Shown here: positions 1 to 10,152 of the stretch, in pieces
Position numbering within the stretch: position 1 is the stretch's first letter
Layout of the letters: every line of letters starts with the position of its first letter
Assembly (NCBI RefSeq): GCF_002078505.1
Contig: NZ_LUAV01000014.1
Location: 126,402-190,401, forward strand
Direction: 5' to 3'
DNA from: Ensifer aridi
Lineage (GTDB): Bacteria; Pseudomonadota; Alphaproteobacteria; Rhizobiales; Rhizobiaceae
Length of the DNA stretch: 64,000 nt
Position numbers and translations under genes: made by a program
Notes under the pieces: model-generated
What the model was told of the DNA's origin: nothing
What the model saw: only the letters and a program-made list of their open reading frames with translations
Database searches by the model: none

Positions 1-1048
1 TGATGGCGCTTTCCGTGACCTGCCCGACAAAGGCGCCGAGAACGTCGGCGAGCCTGATGAAAGGCTTCAGGATCGGCGCCTCTTCGGCGGTGATCGACGG
101 CATGTTGATGGCGTTCGAGACGGCGCCCTTGACGAGATAGTCCGACATCTGCTCGGCGATCTGCAGAGCGACGTTCTCCTGCGCTTCAGTGGTCGAGGCG
201 CCGAGATGCGGCGTGCAGACGACATTCGGCAGGCCGAAGAGCGGGCTTTCGGTAGCGGGCTCCACCTCGAAGACGTCGAAGCCAGCACCGGCGACATGAC
301 CGGACTTCAGTGCCTCGGCGAGCGCCTTCTCATCGACGAGACCGCCGCGAGCGCAGTTGATGATGCGCACGCCCGGCTTGGTCTTGGCGATTGCTTCCGC
401 GCTCAGGATGTTGCGCGTCTTGTCCGTCAGCGGCACATGCAGGGTGATGAAATCGGCTTGGGCGAGCAGCTCGTCTAGCTCGACCTTGACGACGCCCATC
501 TCTTCCGCCCGCTCCTTCGACAGGAAAGGGTCATAGGCGATGACGTGCATCTTGAGACCGATGGCGCGGGCACAGACGATCGAGCCGATATTGCCGGCAC
601 CGATGACGCCAAGCACCTTGCCGGTGATCTCGACACCCATGAACTTCGACTTCTCCCACTTGCCAGCCTGGGTCGAGCCATCGGCGGCCGGGAGCTGGCG
701 GGCGACCGCGAACATCAGCGCGATCGCGTGTTCTGCGGTGGTGATCGAGTTGCCGAAAGGCGTGTTCATGACGATGATGCCGCGGCGCGAAGCGGCCGGA
801 ATATCGACGTTGTCGACGCCGATGCCGGCGCGACCGACAACCTTCAGATTGGTCGCGGCGGCGATCAGCTTCTCGGTCACCTTGGTGGCCGACCGGATGG
901 CGAGACCGTCATATTTGCCGATGACTTCGGCGAGCCTTTCCTTATCCTTGCCGAGCTTCGGCTCGAAATCCACTTCGACGCCGCGATCGCGGAAAATCTG
1001 GACGGCGGTTTCCGACAGTTCGTCGGATACGAGTACGCGAGGTGCCAT
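1..1048 (-). CDS. serA: D-3-phosphoglycerate dehydrogenase, 3' end cut by window edge
   Basis: This enzyme catalyses the first step of phosphorylated serine synthesis, oxidising 3-phosphoglycerate to 3-phosphohydroxypyruvate with NAD. The reading frame opens at an ATG (complement of 1046-1048, MAPRVLVSDEL) and stays open to base 1, so about 349 codons are visible; bacterial long-form SerA is about 530 residues. Seen in order are the substrate-binding part, the Rossmann motif GAGNIGS near residue 148, the catalytic arginine in NCARGGLVDE near residue 234 and the catalytic histidine in CTPHLGAS near 278. The intervening and ACT domains lie outside the window. It follows serC on the same strand with an 80-base gap, a common alphaproteobacterial pair. 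The family call is secure. Confidence 0.95.
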   Translation of the reverse strand, partial: MAPRVLVSDELSETAVQIFRDRGVEVDFEPKLGKDKERLAEVIGKYDGLAIRSATKVTEKLIAAATNLKVVGRAGIGVDNVDIPAASRRGIIVMNTPFGNSITTAEHAIALMFAVARQLPAADGSTQAGKWEKSKFMGVEITGKVLGVIGAGNIGSIVCARAIGLKMHVIAYDPFLSKERAEEMGVVKVELDELLAQADFITLHVPLTDKTRNILSAEAIAKTKPGVRIINCARGGLVDEKALAEALKSGHVAGAGFDVFEVEPATESPLFGLPNVVCTPHLGASTTEAQENVALQIAEQMSDYLVKGAVSNAINMPSITAEEAPILKPFIRLADVLGAFVGQVTESAI

Positions 1049-1128
1049 GAAGGCCTCCTTGAAGATCTGGTCTTGAGCGGTTCGGGAACGGCTTCGCCTC
1101 CAGGGAGAGCGAAGCAATCGCATCGAAA

Positions 1129-2307
1129 TCAGGCGGCAGCCTGCGAAAGCGTTGCCTTCTGGGTCTCGAAGGCCCAGGTCAACCATGGCATCAGCGCTTC
1201 CATGTCGGACGTGTCGATCGTCGCACCGGCCCAGATGCGGAGCCCGGACGGGGCATCGCGATAGTGGCCGATATCGAAAGCGACGCCTTCCTTGTCGAGA
1301 AGGGCGACAACGCCCTTGGCGAAGGCTGCCTGCGCATCCGCATCAAGCGCCGAGACGTCAGGGTCGACGATCTTCAGGCAGACGGACGTGTTCGAGCGGG
1401 TCTCCGGCTTGACCGCGAGGTTGGCGATCCAGTCGTTGGCCGCAACGAAACGGTGGATGACCTCGGCGTTGGCGTCGGCGCGGGCGATCAAGCCCTTGAG
1501 GCCGCCGACGGACTTCGCCCAGAGGAGCGCGTCGATATAATCTTCGACGCAAAGCATGGAGGGCGTGTTGATCGTCTCGCCGGTGAAGATGCCGTCGATA
1601 AGCTTGCCGCCCTTCGTCATGCGGAAGATCTTCGGCAGCGGCCAGGCCGGCACATAGCTCTCCAGCCGCTCGACCGCACGGGGGCTCAAGATCAGCACGC
1701 CATGGCCGCCCTCGCCGCCCAGCACTTTCTGCCAGGAGAAAGTGACAACATCGAGCTTGGTAAAATCGAGAGCCTGGGCGAAAGCGGCCGAGGTCGCGTC
1801 GCAGATCGTCAGCCCCTTGCGCTCCGCCGGGATGAAATCTGCATTCGGCACCCGCACGCCGGAAGTCGTGCCATTCCAGGTAAAAACGACGTCCCGGTCG
1901 AAATCGACCTTGGTGAGATCTGGCAGTTCGCCGTAGTCGGCTTCGAACCGGCGGACATCGGCAAGCTTCAATTGCTTGACCACGTCGGTCACCCAGCCTG
2001 CACCAAAGCTTTCCCAGGCCAGCATGTCGACGCCACGGGCGCCGAGCAGCGACCACAGCGCCATTTCGACGGCGCCGGTATCGGAAGCGGGCACGATACC
2101 GATACGGTAATCGGCCGGCACTTCGAGAACTTCACGGGTAAGATCAATGGCTTGCTCGAGCTTCGCCTTGCCGATTTTGGCGCGGTGCGAACGACCGAGC
2201 GGCGCGTCGGAGAGAGCTTCCAGCGTCCAACCGGGACGCTTTGCGCAAGGACCAGAAGAGAAATGGGTATTCGCCGGGCGCAGCGCCGGCTTGGCAGGCT
2301 TCGTCAT
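1129..2307 (-). CDS. serC: Phosphoserine aminotransferase
   Basis: This PLP enzyme converts 3-phosphohydroxypyruvate and glutamate to phosphoserine, the second step of serine synthesis. The protein is 392 residues, typical of the longer alphaproteobacterial SerC type. The opening [15 protein letters not shown] and the PLP-lysine context [15 protein letters not shown] near residue 190 are visible. The start at 2307 is preceded by a GAGAGGA ribosome-binding sequence inside a small hairpin. serA follows on the same strand, so the two are probably co-transcribed from the promoter at about 2363-2389. I infer regulation through the structured leader described separately. Confidence 0.95.
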   Translation of the reverse strand: MTKPAKPALRPANTHFSSGPCAKRPGWTLEALSDAPLGRSHRAKIGKAKLEQAIDLTREVLEVPADYRIGIVPASDTGAVEMALWSLLGARGVDMLAWESFGAGWVTDVVKQLKLADVRRFEADYGELPDLTKVDFDRDVVFTWNGTTSGVRVPNADFIPAERKGLTICDATSAAFAQALDFTKLDVVTFSWQKVLGGEGGHGVLILSPRAVERLESYVPAWPLPKIFRMTKGGKLIDGIFTGETINTPSMLCVEDYIDALLWAKSVGGLKGLIARADANAEVIHRFVAANDWIANLAVKPETRSNTSVCLKIVDPDVSALDADAQAAFAKGVVALLDKEGVAFDIGHYRDAPSGLRIWAGATIDTSDMEALMPWLTWAFETQKATLSQAAA

Positions 2308-2363
2308 ATGCTATCCTCTCAGATAGAAGCCCCTCGTTGGGGAGGGGTGTCCCGCCGTCGGGA
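2308..2363 (-). ncRNA. Structured serC leader (serC-motif-like RNA)
   Basis: On the minus strand the short 5' leader of serC holds three hairpins in a row: one at 2351-2363, a GC-rich one with CCCCTC/GAGGGG arms at about 2330-2347, and CTATC-TGAGAG-GATAG at 2311-2326. The last carries the ribosome-binding purines in its loop. Position and shape match the serC RNA motif described computationally upstream of serC in alphaproteobacteria, whose ligand or mechanism is not known to me. Assignment to that family is by eye, without a covariance model. Confidence 0.6.
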
Positions 2364-2389
2364 ATATGGTGAGCCGGAGACGAAGTCAA
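2362..2389 (-). promoter_or_regulatory. Candidate serC promoter
   Basis: Minus strand TTGACT (2384-2389) and ATATTC (2362-2367) are separated by 16 bases and sit just upstream of the structured leader, which would leave a leader of about 50 bases. The match to the rhizobial housekeeping consensus (CTTGAC, CTATAT) is good at -35 and moderate at -10. Confidence 0.5.
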
Positions 2390-2540
2390 GCGCCTTGCGT
2401 CGCGTTTGAAAAAATTTATGGCGTTTCCGGCAACGTGCCTAATGCATGTCGCCCGCAAGTGTGCAGCGGTTTCGGGACAACGACATGCATTCAGACAAAG
2501 ATTAAAGTGCGTCGCGTGGCTCCACTGAATGCGACGCGCT

Positions 2541-2646
2541 TTACAGCGCCGCGCGTCTTATCAGACGCGCAAAGGTCGTTGTAACACTTTGAAGGGCTGC
2601 ATGTTTTTATCCTTAAATCGGATACGATTTAAGGAAACATGCAGTA
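2541..2646 (+). repeat. RIME1-type mosaic repeat, copy 1
   Basis: About 105 bases built from two palindromes. The first has GCGCGTC/GACGCGC arms within ACAGCG...CGTTGT. The second has CTGCATGTTT/AAACATGCAG outer arms and CCTTAAATCG/CGATTTAAGG inner arms. The same sequence recurs at 3757-3860, 4855-4957 (inverted) and 46257-46359. This is the architecture of the Rhizobium-specific intergenic mosaic element RIME1. It ends 8 bases from the stop codon of the outer-membrane protein gene read from the other strand. Confidence 0.85.
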
Positions 2647-2654
2647 GGCGCATT

Positions 2655-3497
2655 TCACCAAAGCGCAAAGCGCAAGCCCGCACGGATTTCATGGCGAGTT
2701 AGGCCGTCGTCATATCCTTTGGCACCGCTCGCCCCGGCAAGGGACTCCGCACCGAAGCCGAACATTCCGCCGTCCGCAATACGCGAATAGCGATAGCCGA
2801 TATCGAGCTTCAGACGATCCGTGACCTCGTAGGATACGCCTGCCATCAGCGCATAGGTGAAACGCCAACTGTCACGTCCCGCATAGGAAGCCCCGCCGGC
2901 CGCGCCGGCACAGGCGCCGCCGCCGGCAACGCAGGTCGTCGTCTCATGGACGGTGTTCCAGTCGATGTGGGTCGCTCCGATGCCGGCGCCGAGATAAGGC
3001 GTGAAGCCGGCAAGCGTCGCCAGATCCACATAGCCGCTCGCCATTACGCCCAATGCGGAGAAATTGGCGCTGTGAGAAAGGGCACAGGACGTTCCTGGCC
3101 CTTGGCCGGCGCAGGGAGTGGCGACAAGCGAGGAGCCGTCGAAGCGGCCCTCAAAATATTCCGCCGTCAGATCGGCGCGAAAGACATCGGTGAATTGGTA
3201 GCCGATGCCGAGCGTGCCGGCGACCGGCTTGTCGAAGCGGGCGTGGTCGAAGGAAAGATTGCTGTAGCTGCCTGTGCCGGCGTCGAAGCTGCGATAGTAG
3301 GGATCGCCCTCGTCCAGCCAACTGGCATAGCCAATGTCGCCGCGTAGATAGAGGCGACCGGCCTCCCGAGCCTCCCTTGAGATCGTAATCTCGGGAGCAT
3401 CGAGCAAATCCTCGTCGGCGGCCCACGCAGTCTCAGACGCTAGGAGGCCGGCGCAAAATGCAACGCTCCAAAATCCCTGCCGCCAGTCCATTCCCAT
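2655..3497 (-). CDS. Outer-membrane beta-barrel protein (Omp25/RopB-like), paralog 1
   Basis: A 280-residue secreted protein with a signal peptide ending around ETAWAAD (residues 22-28), followed by alternating hydrophobic strands characteristic of an eight-stranded OmpA-like barrel. Recognisable barrel segments are LYLRGDIGYASW, WRFTYALMAGVSYEV and KLDIGYRYSRIADGGMFGF, and the chain ends in an aromatic residue (RFALW), as expected for insertion by the Bam machinery. It is clearly paralogous to the gene at 3867-4694. A CtrA-type motif lies about 160 bases upstream and a decayed RIME1 half in the leader. Role is inferred: structural or adhesion-type outer-membrane protein. A start two codons downstream (3491) is also possible. 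Confidence 0.8.
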   Translation of the reverse strand: MGMDWRQGFWSVAFCAGLLASETAWAADEDLLDAPEITISREAREAGRLYLRGDIGYASWLDEGDPYYRSFDAGTGSYSNLSFDHARFDKPVAGTLGIGYQFTDVFRADLTAEYFEGRFDGSSLVATPCAGQGPGTSCALSHSANFSALGVMASGYVDLATLAGFTPYLGAGIGATHIDWNTVHETTTCVAGGGACAGAAGGASYAGRDSWRFTYALMAGVSYEVTDRLKLDIGYRYSRIADGGMFGFGAESLAGASGAKGYDDGLTRHEIRAGLRFALW

Positions 3498-3527
3498 GCC
3501 CTTTCGCCTCGATCGTCAGCGGCTTGG

Positions 3528-3589
3528 CTGCTGCATGCTTCCCTGAACAGGACCTGCTCGGGGTAAGCATGCCGCAATTCAAAGTGCTG
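3528..3589 (-). repeat. Decayed RIME1 half (second palindrome)
   Basis: Read on the minus strand, the stretch starts with CAGCACTTTGAATTGCGGCAT and closes with GAAGCATGCAGCAG, matching the CACTTTGAA...CATGCAG half of the intact RIME1 copies while the centre has diverged. It lies in the 5' leader of the first outer-membrane protein gene, so it may form a hairpin in that mRNA. Confidence 0.5.
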
Positions 3590-3652
3590 GACCTTGTGCG
3601 CCTCAAGGGCGCAGCCATGCTGATCATCGGCGTTAACTATTGCAGGCTCGGG

Positions 3653-3668
3653 TTAACTATGGGTTAAC
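3653..3668. promoter_or_regulatory. Candidate CtrA box upstream of outer-membrane gene 1
   Basis: TTAA-CTATGGG-TTAAC fits the full CtrA recognition pattern TTAA-N7-TTAAC and also reads as a match on the other strand. It is about 160 bases from the start of the gene at 2655-3497. A further GTTAAC half site lies at 3632-3637. Confidence 0.5.
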
Positions 3669-3708
3669 CATCTATCTTAGCATTTTGTACACTCTGTCTG
3701 TCCCGGCA

Positions 3709-3737
3709 AAACGAAAAGGGCCGCCCAAGGGCGGCCC
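3709..3737 (-). terminator. Rho-independent terminator behind outer-membrane gene 2
   Basis: On the minus strand a 9-bp GC stem (GGGCCGCCC/GGGCGGCCC) with a minimal loop is followed by TTTTCGTTTT. It lies downstream of the gene ending at 3867, with the second RIME1 copy between them, so the RIME would be inside the 3' untranslated region. Confidence 0.7.
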
Positions 3738-3756
3738 ACCGGAAATTCCAGAGTCC

Positions 3757-3860
3757 TACAGCGCCGTGCGTCTTTTCAGACGCGCAAAGGACGCTGTAGC
3801 ACTTTGAATCGCTGCATGTTTTTGTCCTTAAATCGGCTACGAATTAAGGAACCATGCAGT
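3757..3860 (+). repeat. RIME1-type mosaic repeat, copy 2
   Basis: Nearly identical to copy 1: CAGCGCCGTGCGTC/GACGCGCAAAGG first palindrome, then CTGCATGTTTTTG...GGAACCATGCAG. It ends 6 bases before the stop codon of the outer-membrane protein gene on the opposite strand, the same placement seen for copies 1 and 4. Confidence 0.85.
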
Positions 3861-3866
3861 AGCGGA

Positions 3867-4694
3867 TCACTTGTACACGATCGGCTCAGCCGGCGGCACG
3901 TAGGCCGCTTCGCAGTTGTCGCCGAAGGAATAGCGCAGGCCGGCCCGCGCCTCATGCACATAAATGTCCTTGTCGTAGGCCGGGCCGCTGTTGAGATTGT
4001 AGCCGAACATCTTGCCATCATTGATATGGCGGAAGCGGTAGCCGACATCGGCCTTGAGGTTGCAGGTCAGGTCCACGGCAGTGCCGGCCATCAGCGCATA
4101 GGTGAACCGCCATCCGCTTTCGCCCCTATGCTCGACCGTCGGATCGCAGTTCGTCGGATCGGTGGCGTCGCAGCTCGTATTGCGCAACGTTCCCCACTTC
4201 ACCCGCGTACCGCCGATACCGGCACCGACATAAGGCGTAAAGGCGCCGTAGGTTCCGAGATCCACATAGGCGTTGGCGAGCAGGCTCCAGGCGGACATCG
4301 ACGCGACATCGTTCGAGACGCAGTTGACAGCGACACCACAGCTACCGCTGGTGGACCCCTCGAAATCGGCCTCGCCGAGATAGTCGAGCGTGACATCGGC
4401 GCGCAGATAGCTGTTGATCTGATAACCCACACCGCCGCCAAGAACGTAGGAATCGTCGAGATCGGCGCTGTCGAAATCAACCAGATTGCTGTTCGAGCCC
4501 TGGAAGTAGTGAGCGCCGCGCAGGTCGTTCCAAGCGTATCCGACATCGCCTCGCAAGTACCAGCCGCTGGCTTGGACCACCTCTACCGGCTGTTCGACGT
4601 ACGGTGCTTCTGCAGGCGGCTGGTAGACGTCCGCCGCATAGACCGGCGCGCCACTCAGCAGGATAGCAGCAACGCCACTTAAAATCTTCTTCAT
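3867..4694 (-). CDS. Outer-membrane beta-barrel protein, paralog 2
   Basis: A 275-residue protein from the start MKKILSGVAAILL (4694); an ATG four codons upstream (4706) is possible but would put MGLG before a normal signal peptide. The signal peptide ends near PVYAAD. Barrel segments WYLRGDVGYAWNDL, WRFTYALMAGTAVDL and ADVGYRFRHINDGKMFGY align with the neighbouring paralog. Odd points: the mature N terminus carries VYQPPAEAPYVEQP and the C terminus ends AAYVPPAEPIVYK, a matching Tyr/Pro-rich motif at both ends, so the chain does not finish in the usual terminal aromatic strand. Cysteines in the loops (SGSCGVAVNC, TSCDATDPTNC) may form disulfides. It is flanked by inverted RIME1 copies. Confidence 0.8.
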   Translation of the reverse strand: MKKILSGVAAILLSGAPVYAADVYQPPAEAPYVEQPVEVVQASGWYLRGDVGYAWNDLRGAHYFQGSNSNLVDFDSADLDDSYVLGGGVGYQINSYLRADVTLDYLGEADFEGSTSGSCGVAVNCVSNDVASMSAWSLLANAYVDLGTYGAFTPYVGAGIGGTRVKWGTLRNTSCDATDPTNCDPTVEHRGESGWRFTYALMAGTAVDLTCNLKADVGYRFRHINDGKMFGYNLNSGPAYDKDIYVHEARAGLRYSFGDNCEAAYVPPAEPIVYK

Positions 4695-4788
4695 GCCCAA
4701 CCCCAATACATTAGAGTATCCTTGCCCCGGCTAAACAGCACATGATCGCAGTCACGCCGTATGCTTGGCATGCATAATGAATGGGAAA

Positions 4789-4806
4789 GGTTAAGTCCTA
4801 ATTAAC
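4789..4806. promoter_or_regulatory. Candidate CtrA box upstream of outer-membrane gene 2
   Basis: GG-TTAA-GTCCTAA-TTAAC matches TTAA-N7-TTAAC and its complement reads TTAA-TTAGGAC-TTAACC. It lies about 95 bases before the start of the gene at 3867-4694, a distance consistent with promoter control. Confidence 0.5.
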
Positions 4807-4854
4807 TACAAAAATTTACCTTAAATATTAACTGTTACTGGTATTCGCCGGAGC

Positions 4855-4957
4855 TACTGCATGTTTCCTTAATCGTAGCCGATTTAAGCACAAAAACATG
4901 CAGCAACTCAAAAATGCTACAGCGCCCTTTGCGCGTCTGAAAGGACGCACGACGTCG
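4855..4957 (-). repeat. RIME1-type mosaic repeat, copy 3 (inverted)
   Basis: The same two palindromes as the other copies but in the opposite orientation: CTGCATGTTTCCTTAATCG... first, then the CGCCCTTTGCGCGTC/GGACGCACG part. With copy 2 it brackets the second outer-membrane protein gene as an inverted pair about 1.2 kb across. The other 250 or so bases between 4707 and 5066 hold the promoter region of that gene and no gene that I can support. Confidence 0.8.
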
Positions 4958-5066
4958 TGTACGCGCCGCGTTCAACTCAAGCGACACGCTTTAGGTCGTT
5001 GCCCTTGTGCATGTGGCCCAACGCCGCTGCAGCCTCTGGGCCACAAGCATGGAGGCGGCAAAAAAC

Positions 5067-6419
5067 CTACGCCGCACTGCGCACGCTGCCGATCACATTG
5101 ACCAGTTCATCGACGATGCGCTCGACCTGGCCACGGTCGTCGCCCTCCGCCATCACGCGGATCAACGGTTCGGTGCCGGAAGGGCGGATGAGGAGGCGGC
5201 CGTTCTTGGCAAGCTGCGCCTCGGCTTCGGCGATCGCCTGCTGCACGGTCGCGTTTTCCAAGGGCTTGCCGGCTGAAATGCGGACGTTTTTCAAGATTTG
5301 CGGCACCGGCTCGAAACGACGGCAGACCTCGCTCACCGTCTTACCCTGCCGCTTGACCACGGCGAGGATCTGCAGCGCCGCGACCAAACCGTCGCCGGTC
5401 GTGCCGAAATCGGAAAGAACGATGTGGCCGGACTGCTCGCCGCCGACATTCAGGCCGTCCTGGCGCATCTGCTCGACGACGTAGCGGTCGCCGACTTTGG
5501 TGCGGTGGAGCTTCAAGCGGCGTGCCTGCAGATAGCGTTCGAGGCCGAGGTTCGACATCACGGTTGCCGCTATGCCGCCGCCTTTCAGCACGCCGTCGGC
5601 CGCCCAGCTGTCGGCGATCACCGCCATCAATTGGTCGCCGTCGATCACGGTCCCGGTCTCATCGACGATCAGAACCCGGTCGGCATCGCCGTCTAGCGCG
5701 ATACCGATATCCGCTCTCACTTCGTGCACCTTCTTCTGCAGCGCCGCCGGATGCGTCGATCCGCATTCGAGGTTGATGTTGACGCCGTTCGGTTCGGTAC
5801 CGATCGTCACCACTTCGGCGCCGAGCTCCCAAAGGGCGGACGGCGCGACCTTGTAGGCGGCACCGTTGGCGCAGTCGATGGCGATCCTGAGGCCCTGCAG
5901 CGTAACGTCGCGCGGCAGCGTGCGCTTGGCTTGTTCGATGTAGCGGTAGATGTCGCCGTCGACGCGTTTGGCGCGGCCGATGTCCTCCGGTTTGGCGAGC
6001 TGTGCCGTCATGTCCTGCTCGAGGAGTTCCTCGATCTGCTCCTCGATATCGTCGGAAAGCTTATAGCCGTCGGGGCCGAACAGCTTGATGCCGTTGTCGC
6101 GGAACGGATTGTGCGACGCGGAGATCATCACCCCGACGTCCGCGCGCAACGATCGCGTCAGCATGGCGACGCCCGGCGTCGGGATCGGCCCGAGCAGGAA
6201 GACGTCGAGACCGGCCGCCGTGAAGCCTGCGACCATTGCATTTTCGAGCATGTAGCCGGAGAGGCGCGTATCCTTGCCGATCACCACGCGATGGCGGTGG
6301 GCGCCGTTCCTGAAAATGGTTCCGACCGCAATGCCGACCCGCATGGCGAGATCCGGCGTCATCGGAAATATATTGGACTGCCCGCGAATACCGTCGGTGC
6401 CGAAATATCTGCGTTTCAT
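5067..6419 (-). CDS. glmM: Phosphoglucosamine mutase
   Basis: Interconverts glucosamine-6-phosphate and glucosamine-1-phosphate, supplying UDP-GlcNAc for peptidoglycan and lipopolysaccharide. The 450-residue length is typical. I chose the start [13 protein letters not shown] at 6419 because the frame extends 36 codons upstream without family-like sequence. Visible hallmarks are the phosphoserine loop ISASHNPF near residue 102, the metal-binding DGDADR near 243, the sugar-binding GGEQSGH near 325 and the phosphate-binding RPSGTEP near 411. It is downstream of ftsH on the same strand, but a strong terminator lies between them, so it likely has its own promoter within the 350-base gap. Confidence 0.95.
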   Translation of the reverse strand: MKRRYFGTDGIRGQSNIFPMTPDLAMRVGIAVGTIFRNGAHRHRVVIGKDTRLSGYMLENAMVAGFTAAGLDVFLLGPIPTPGVAMLTRSLRADVGVMISASHNPFRDNGIKLFGPDGYKLSDDIEEQIEELLEQDMTAQLAKPEDIGRAKRVDGDIYRYIEQAKRTLPRDVTLQGLRIAIDCANGAAYKVAPSALWELGAEVVTIGTEPNGVNINLECGSTHPAALQKKVHEVRADIGIALDGDADRVLIVDETGTVIDGDQLMAVIADSWAADGVLKGGGIAATVMSNLGLERYLQARRLKLHRTKVGDRYVVEQMRQDGLNVGGEQSGHIVLSDFGTTGDGLVAALQILAVVKRQGKTVSEVCRRFEPVPQILKNVRISAGKPLENATVQQAIAEAEAQLAKNGRLLIRPSGTEPLIRVMAEGDDRGQVERIVDELVNVIGSVRSAA

Positions 6420-6717
6420 AAAAACTCCATCGTCCTGCTCCGGCAGGACATCTCTTTTGCGGGTCCCATCTGCCTGCGTGTTCCGCGAGTGGTTTTCATG
6501 CCCGCGGAGACCTGGCTTGCGGGCCATTTCCTACTCGGAATGAGGGAAGCGTCGCCCGCTCTTGGTCGTCAAAACGCCCTCCCCGATCAGATCGGGAAAA
6601 TCAAGTGGCCTTGCGCCATCTTTGGCACAAAACCGTCTGAAACGGCAGCAATCCTACCATCAGAAATCATTACAGCGCGTTACCAAGCGCAGGAGAAGAA
6701 AAAAGAAACGGCGCAGC

Positions 6718-6748
6718 AAAAAAGCCGCCGCCCCTTCGGAGCGGCGGC
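6718..6748 (-). terminator. Rho-independent terminator of ftsH
   Basis: Minus strand GCCGCCGC/GCGGCGGC stem with a short loop followed by TTTTTT, 25 bases after the ftsH stop. The rest of the 353-base gap to the glmM start shows no further gene; it must carry the glmM promoter, which I cannot place confidently. Confidence 0.85.
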
Positions 6749-6772
6749 TTTGATCATCTATGTCTAACCGGC

Positions 6773-8710
<1,938 letters not shown>

Positions 8711-8809
8711 CGAACTCCCCGGAACCTGCCGCAGGCCGCACGATCGGCGACCCGTACTCTTGTTCCTAACATAAGGTTCCGGTGCCGCCTTGCCAAGGCA
8801 AACCGCCGG

Positions 8810-10141
8810 CTACCCTTCCATTTCTGTCAAAACGTCGCGAACCGGCGGAGCGCGGTATCGATCGCGCCCGAACAGAACGGCGATCGCATCCGCCATGATC
8901 CTGTCGAAACCCGGCAAAAAGGTGTCGTAAGGGGCGATGCGGCATTCGACTTCCGCCGAAGCCTCCTCCAAAGTGGCGTCCGCTGTCACGATGTGTGGTG
9001 CCACCAAGGAAGCGCGTTTGGCAACCCCCATCGGCAGGCCTGCGTCAATAAGCCTCTGCATCCGCCTCTCGCCCGGTGCAGGCGCCGCGGTGACGGTCAG
9101 GGCGGGACCCTTGCTCGTCACGGTAAAGCGTCCATCCCAGACGCCCTTCTCCCCCGGCCCGATTTCGAGAAGCGGGAGATTGCGCGCCTCCCGATAAAGA
9201 TAAAGAACGCCGCTGCGACGGTCGAACACGACCCGTCCCGCAGTGAGGCGGCCGGGCTCAGCTGATCGCAGAAAGCCGGCGAGGCGCTCGACCGTGGCGC
9301 GCGCCGGCAGGTGATCGCGCCCGCCGAGCGCGGTAGCGACCGTGAGGAGCGCCCGGCGCCAATCGGGATCGTCGATGTCGCCAGCCTGCCGCGACGAAAC
9401 TTCAGCCACCAGGGCGTCGTGCACACGGATGTGTTTTTCGATGAGCGCCGCGGACCTCGCCGAGGAAGCGGCGCGCTGCCGTCCGCCCGGTGAAGGACCT
9501 GGTACGTTGTCTGACGTAGCGAGCCGGGCGCGCACGCGAACCCGCTCGAACTCAGGGTTGGCATTGCTCGGATCCTCGAGCCAGCCGACGCCGCGCCCTT
9601 CGAGAAAGGAGCGTATATCCGCCCGCCGCAGATCGAGAAACGGCCGCAGCACCCAGATCCGGCGTCCGTAGAGCATGCTTGCCGCCATTCCCGCCGCGCC
9701 ATGGCCCCCGCCCGCATCGCGCAAGCCGCGCATGGCGATCGTCTCGCGCTGATCGTCGAGCGTGTGCCCCGTGACAATGCAGTCGGCGCCGAGCGCTTCG
9801 GCGGCCGCGGCCAGCAATTCGTAGCGCTTGTTGCGGGCAGCCGCCTGAATACCGGTTGCAGGCTTTTCGCCCTCCCAGCGAGCGATGCGATGAGGAATGC
9901 CGAGTTCGGCAGAGAAAGACGCGACGGCTTCGGCTTCGGAGGCGGATTCCGTCCTCAGCGCGTGGTCGACGGTACAGGCCGCAAGCGAGAATCCCTCGTA
10001 TTCCGCTGCCCCGAGCGCCGAATGCAGCGCGAGCAGAAGCCCCTTGGAATCGCTGCCGCCGGAAACGGCGACGAGTACCCGGCTGGGTTTGGTGAAAGAT
10101 CGAAGAAATTGTCTGGCCGCGTCGATGACGGCGTCAGGCAT
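8810..10141 (-). CDS. tilS: tRNA(Ile)-lysidine synthase
   Basis: Modifies cytidine 34 of the CAU-anticodon tRNA-Ile to lysidine using ATP and lysine, so that it reads AUA. The start MPDAVIDAARQFL at 10141 is chosen because the upstream extension would overlap cpoB; this leaves an 11-base gap after the cpoB stop. The protein is 443 residues. The PP-loop ATPase signature AVSGGSDSKG begins near residue 25, and the family segments VTGHTLDDQRETIAMR and RPFLDLRRADIRSFL follow. The C-terminal region is poorly conserved, as usual in this family. It is most likely translated from a cpoB-tilS mRNA. Confidence 0.93.
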   Translation of the reverse strand: MPDAVIDAARQFLRSFTKPSRVLVAVSGGSDSKGLLLALHSALGAAEYEGFSLAACTVDHALRTESASEAEAVASFSAELGIPHRIARWEGEKPATGIQAAARNKRYELLAAAAEALGADCIVTGHTLDDQRETIAMRGLRDAGGGHGAAGMAASMLYGRRIWVLRPFLDLRRADIRSFLEGRGVGWLEDPSNANPEFERVRVRARLATSDNVPGPSPGGRQRAASSARSAALIEKHIRVHDALVAEVSSRQAGDIDDPDWRRALLTVATALGGRDHLPARATVERLAGFLRSAEPGRLTAGRVVFDRRSGVLYLYREARNLPLLEIGPGEKGVWDGRFTVTSKGPALTVTAAPAPGERRMQRLIDAGLPMGVAKRASLVAPHIVTADATLEEASAEVECRIAPYDTFLPGFDRIMADAIAVLFGRDRYRAPPVRDVLTEMEG

Positions 10142-10152
10142 GTGAGCCGGCC

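Noticed and set aside
4816..4842. Extra CtrA box in CTTAAATATTAACTG
   Set aside because: The TTAA half sites are only three bases apart instead of seven.
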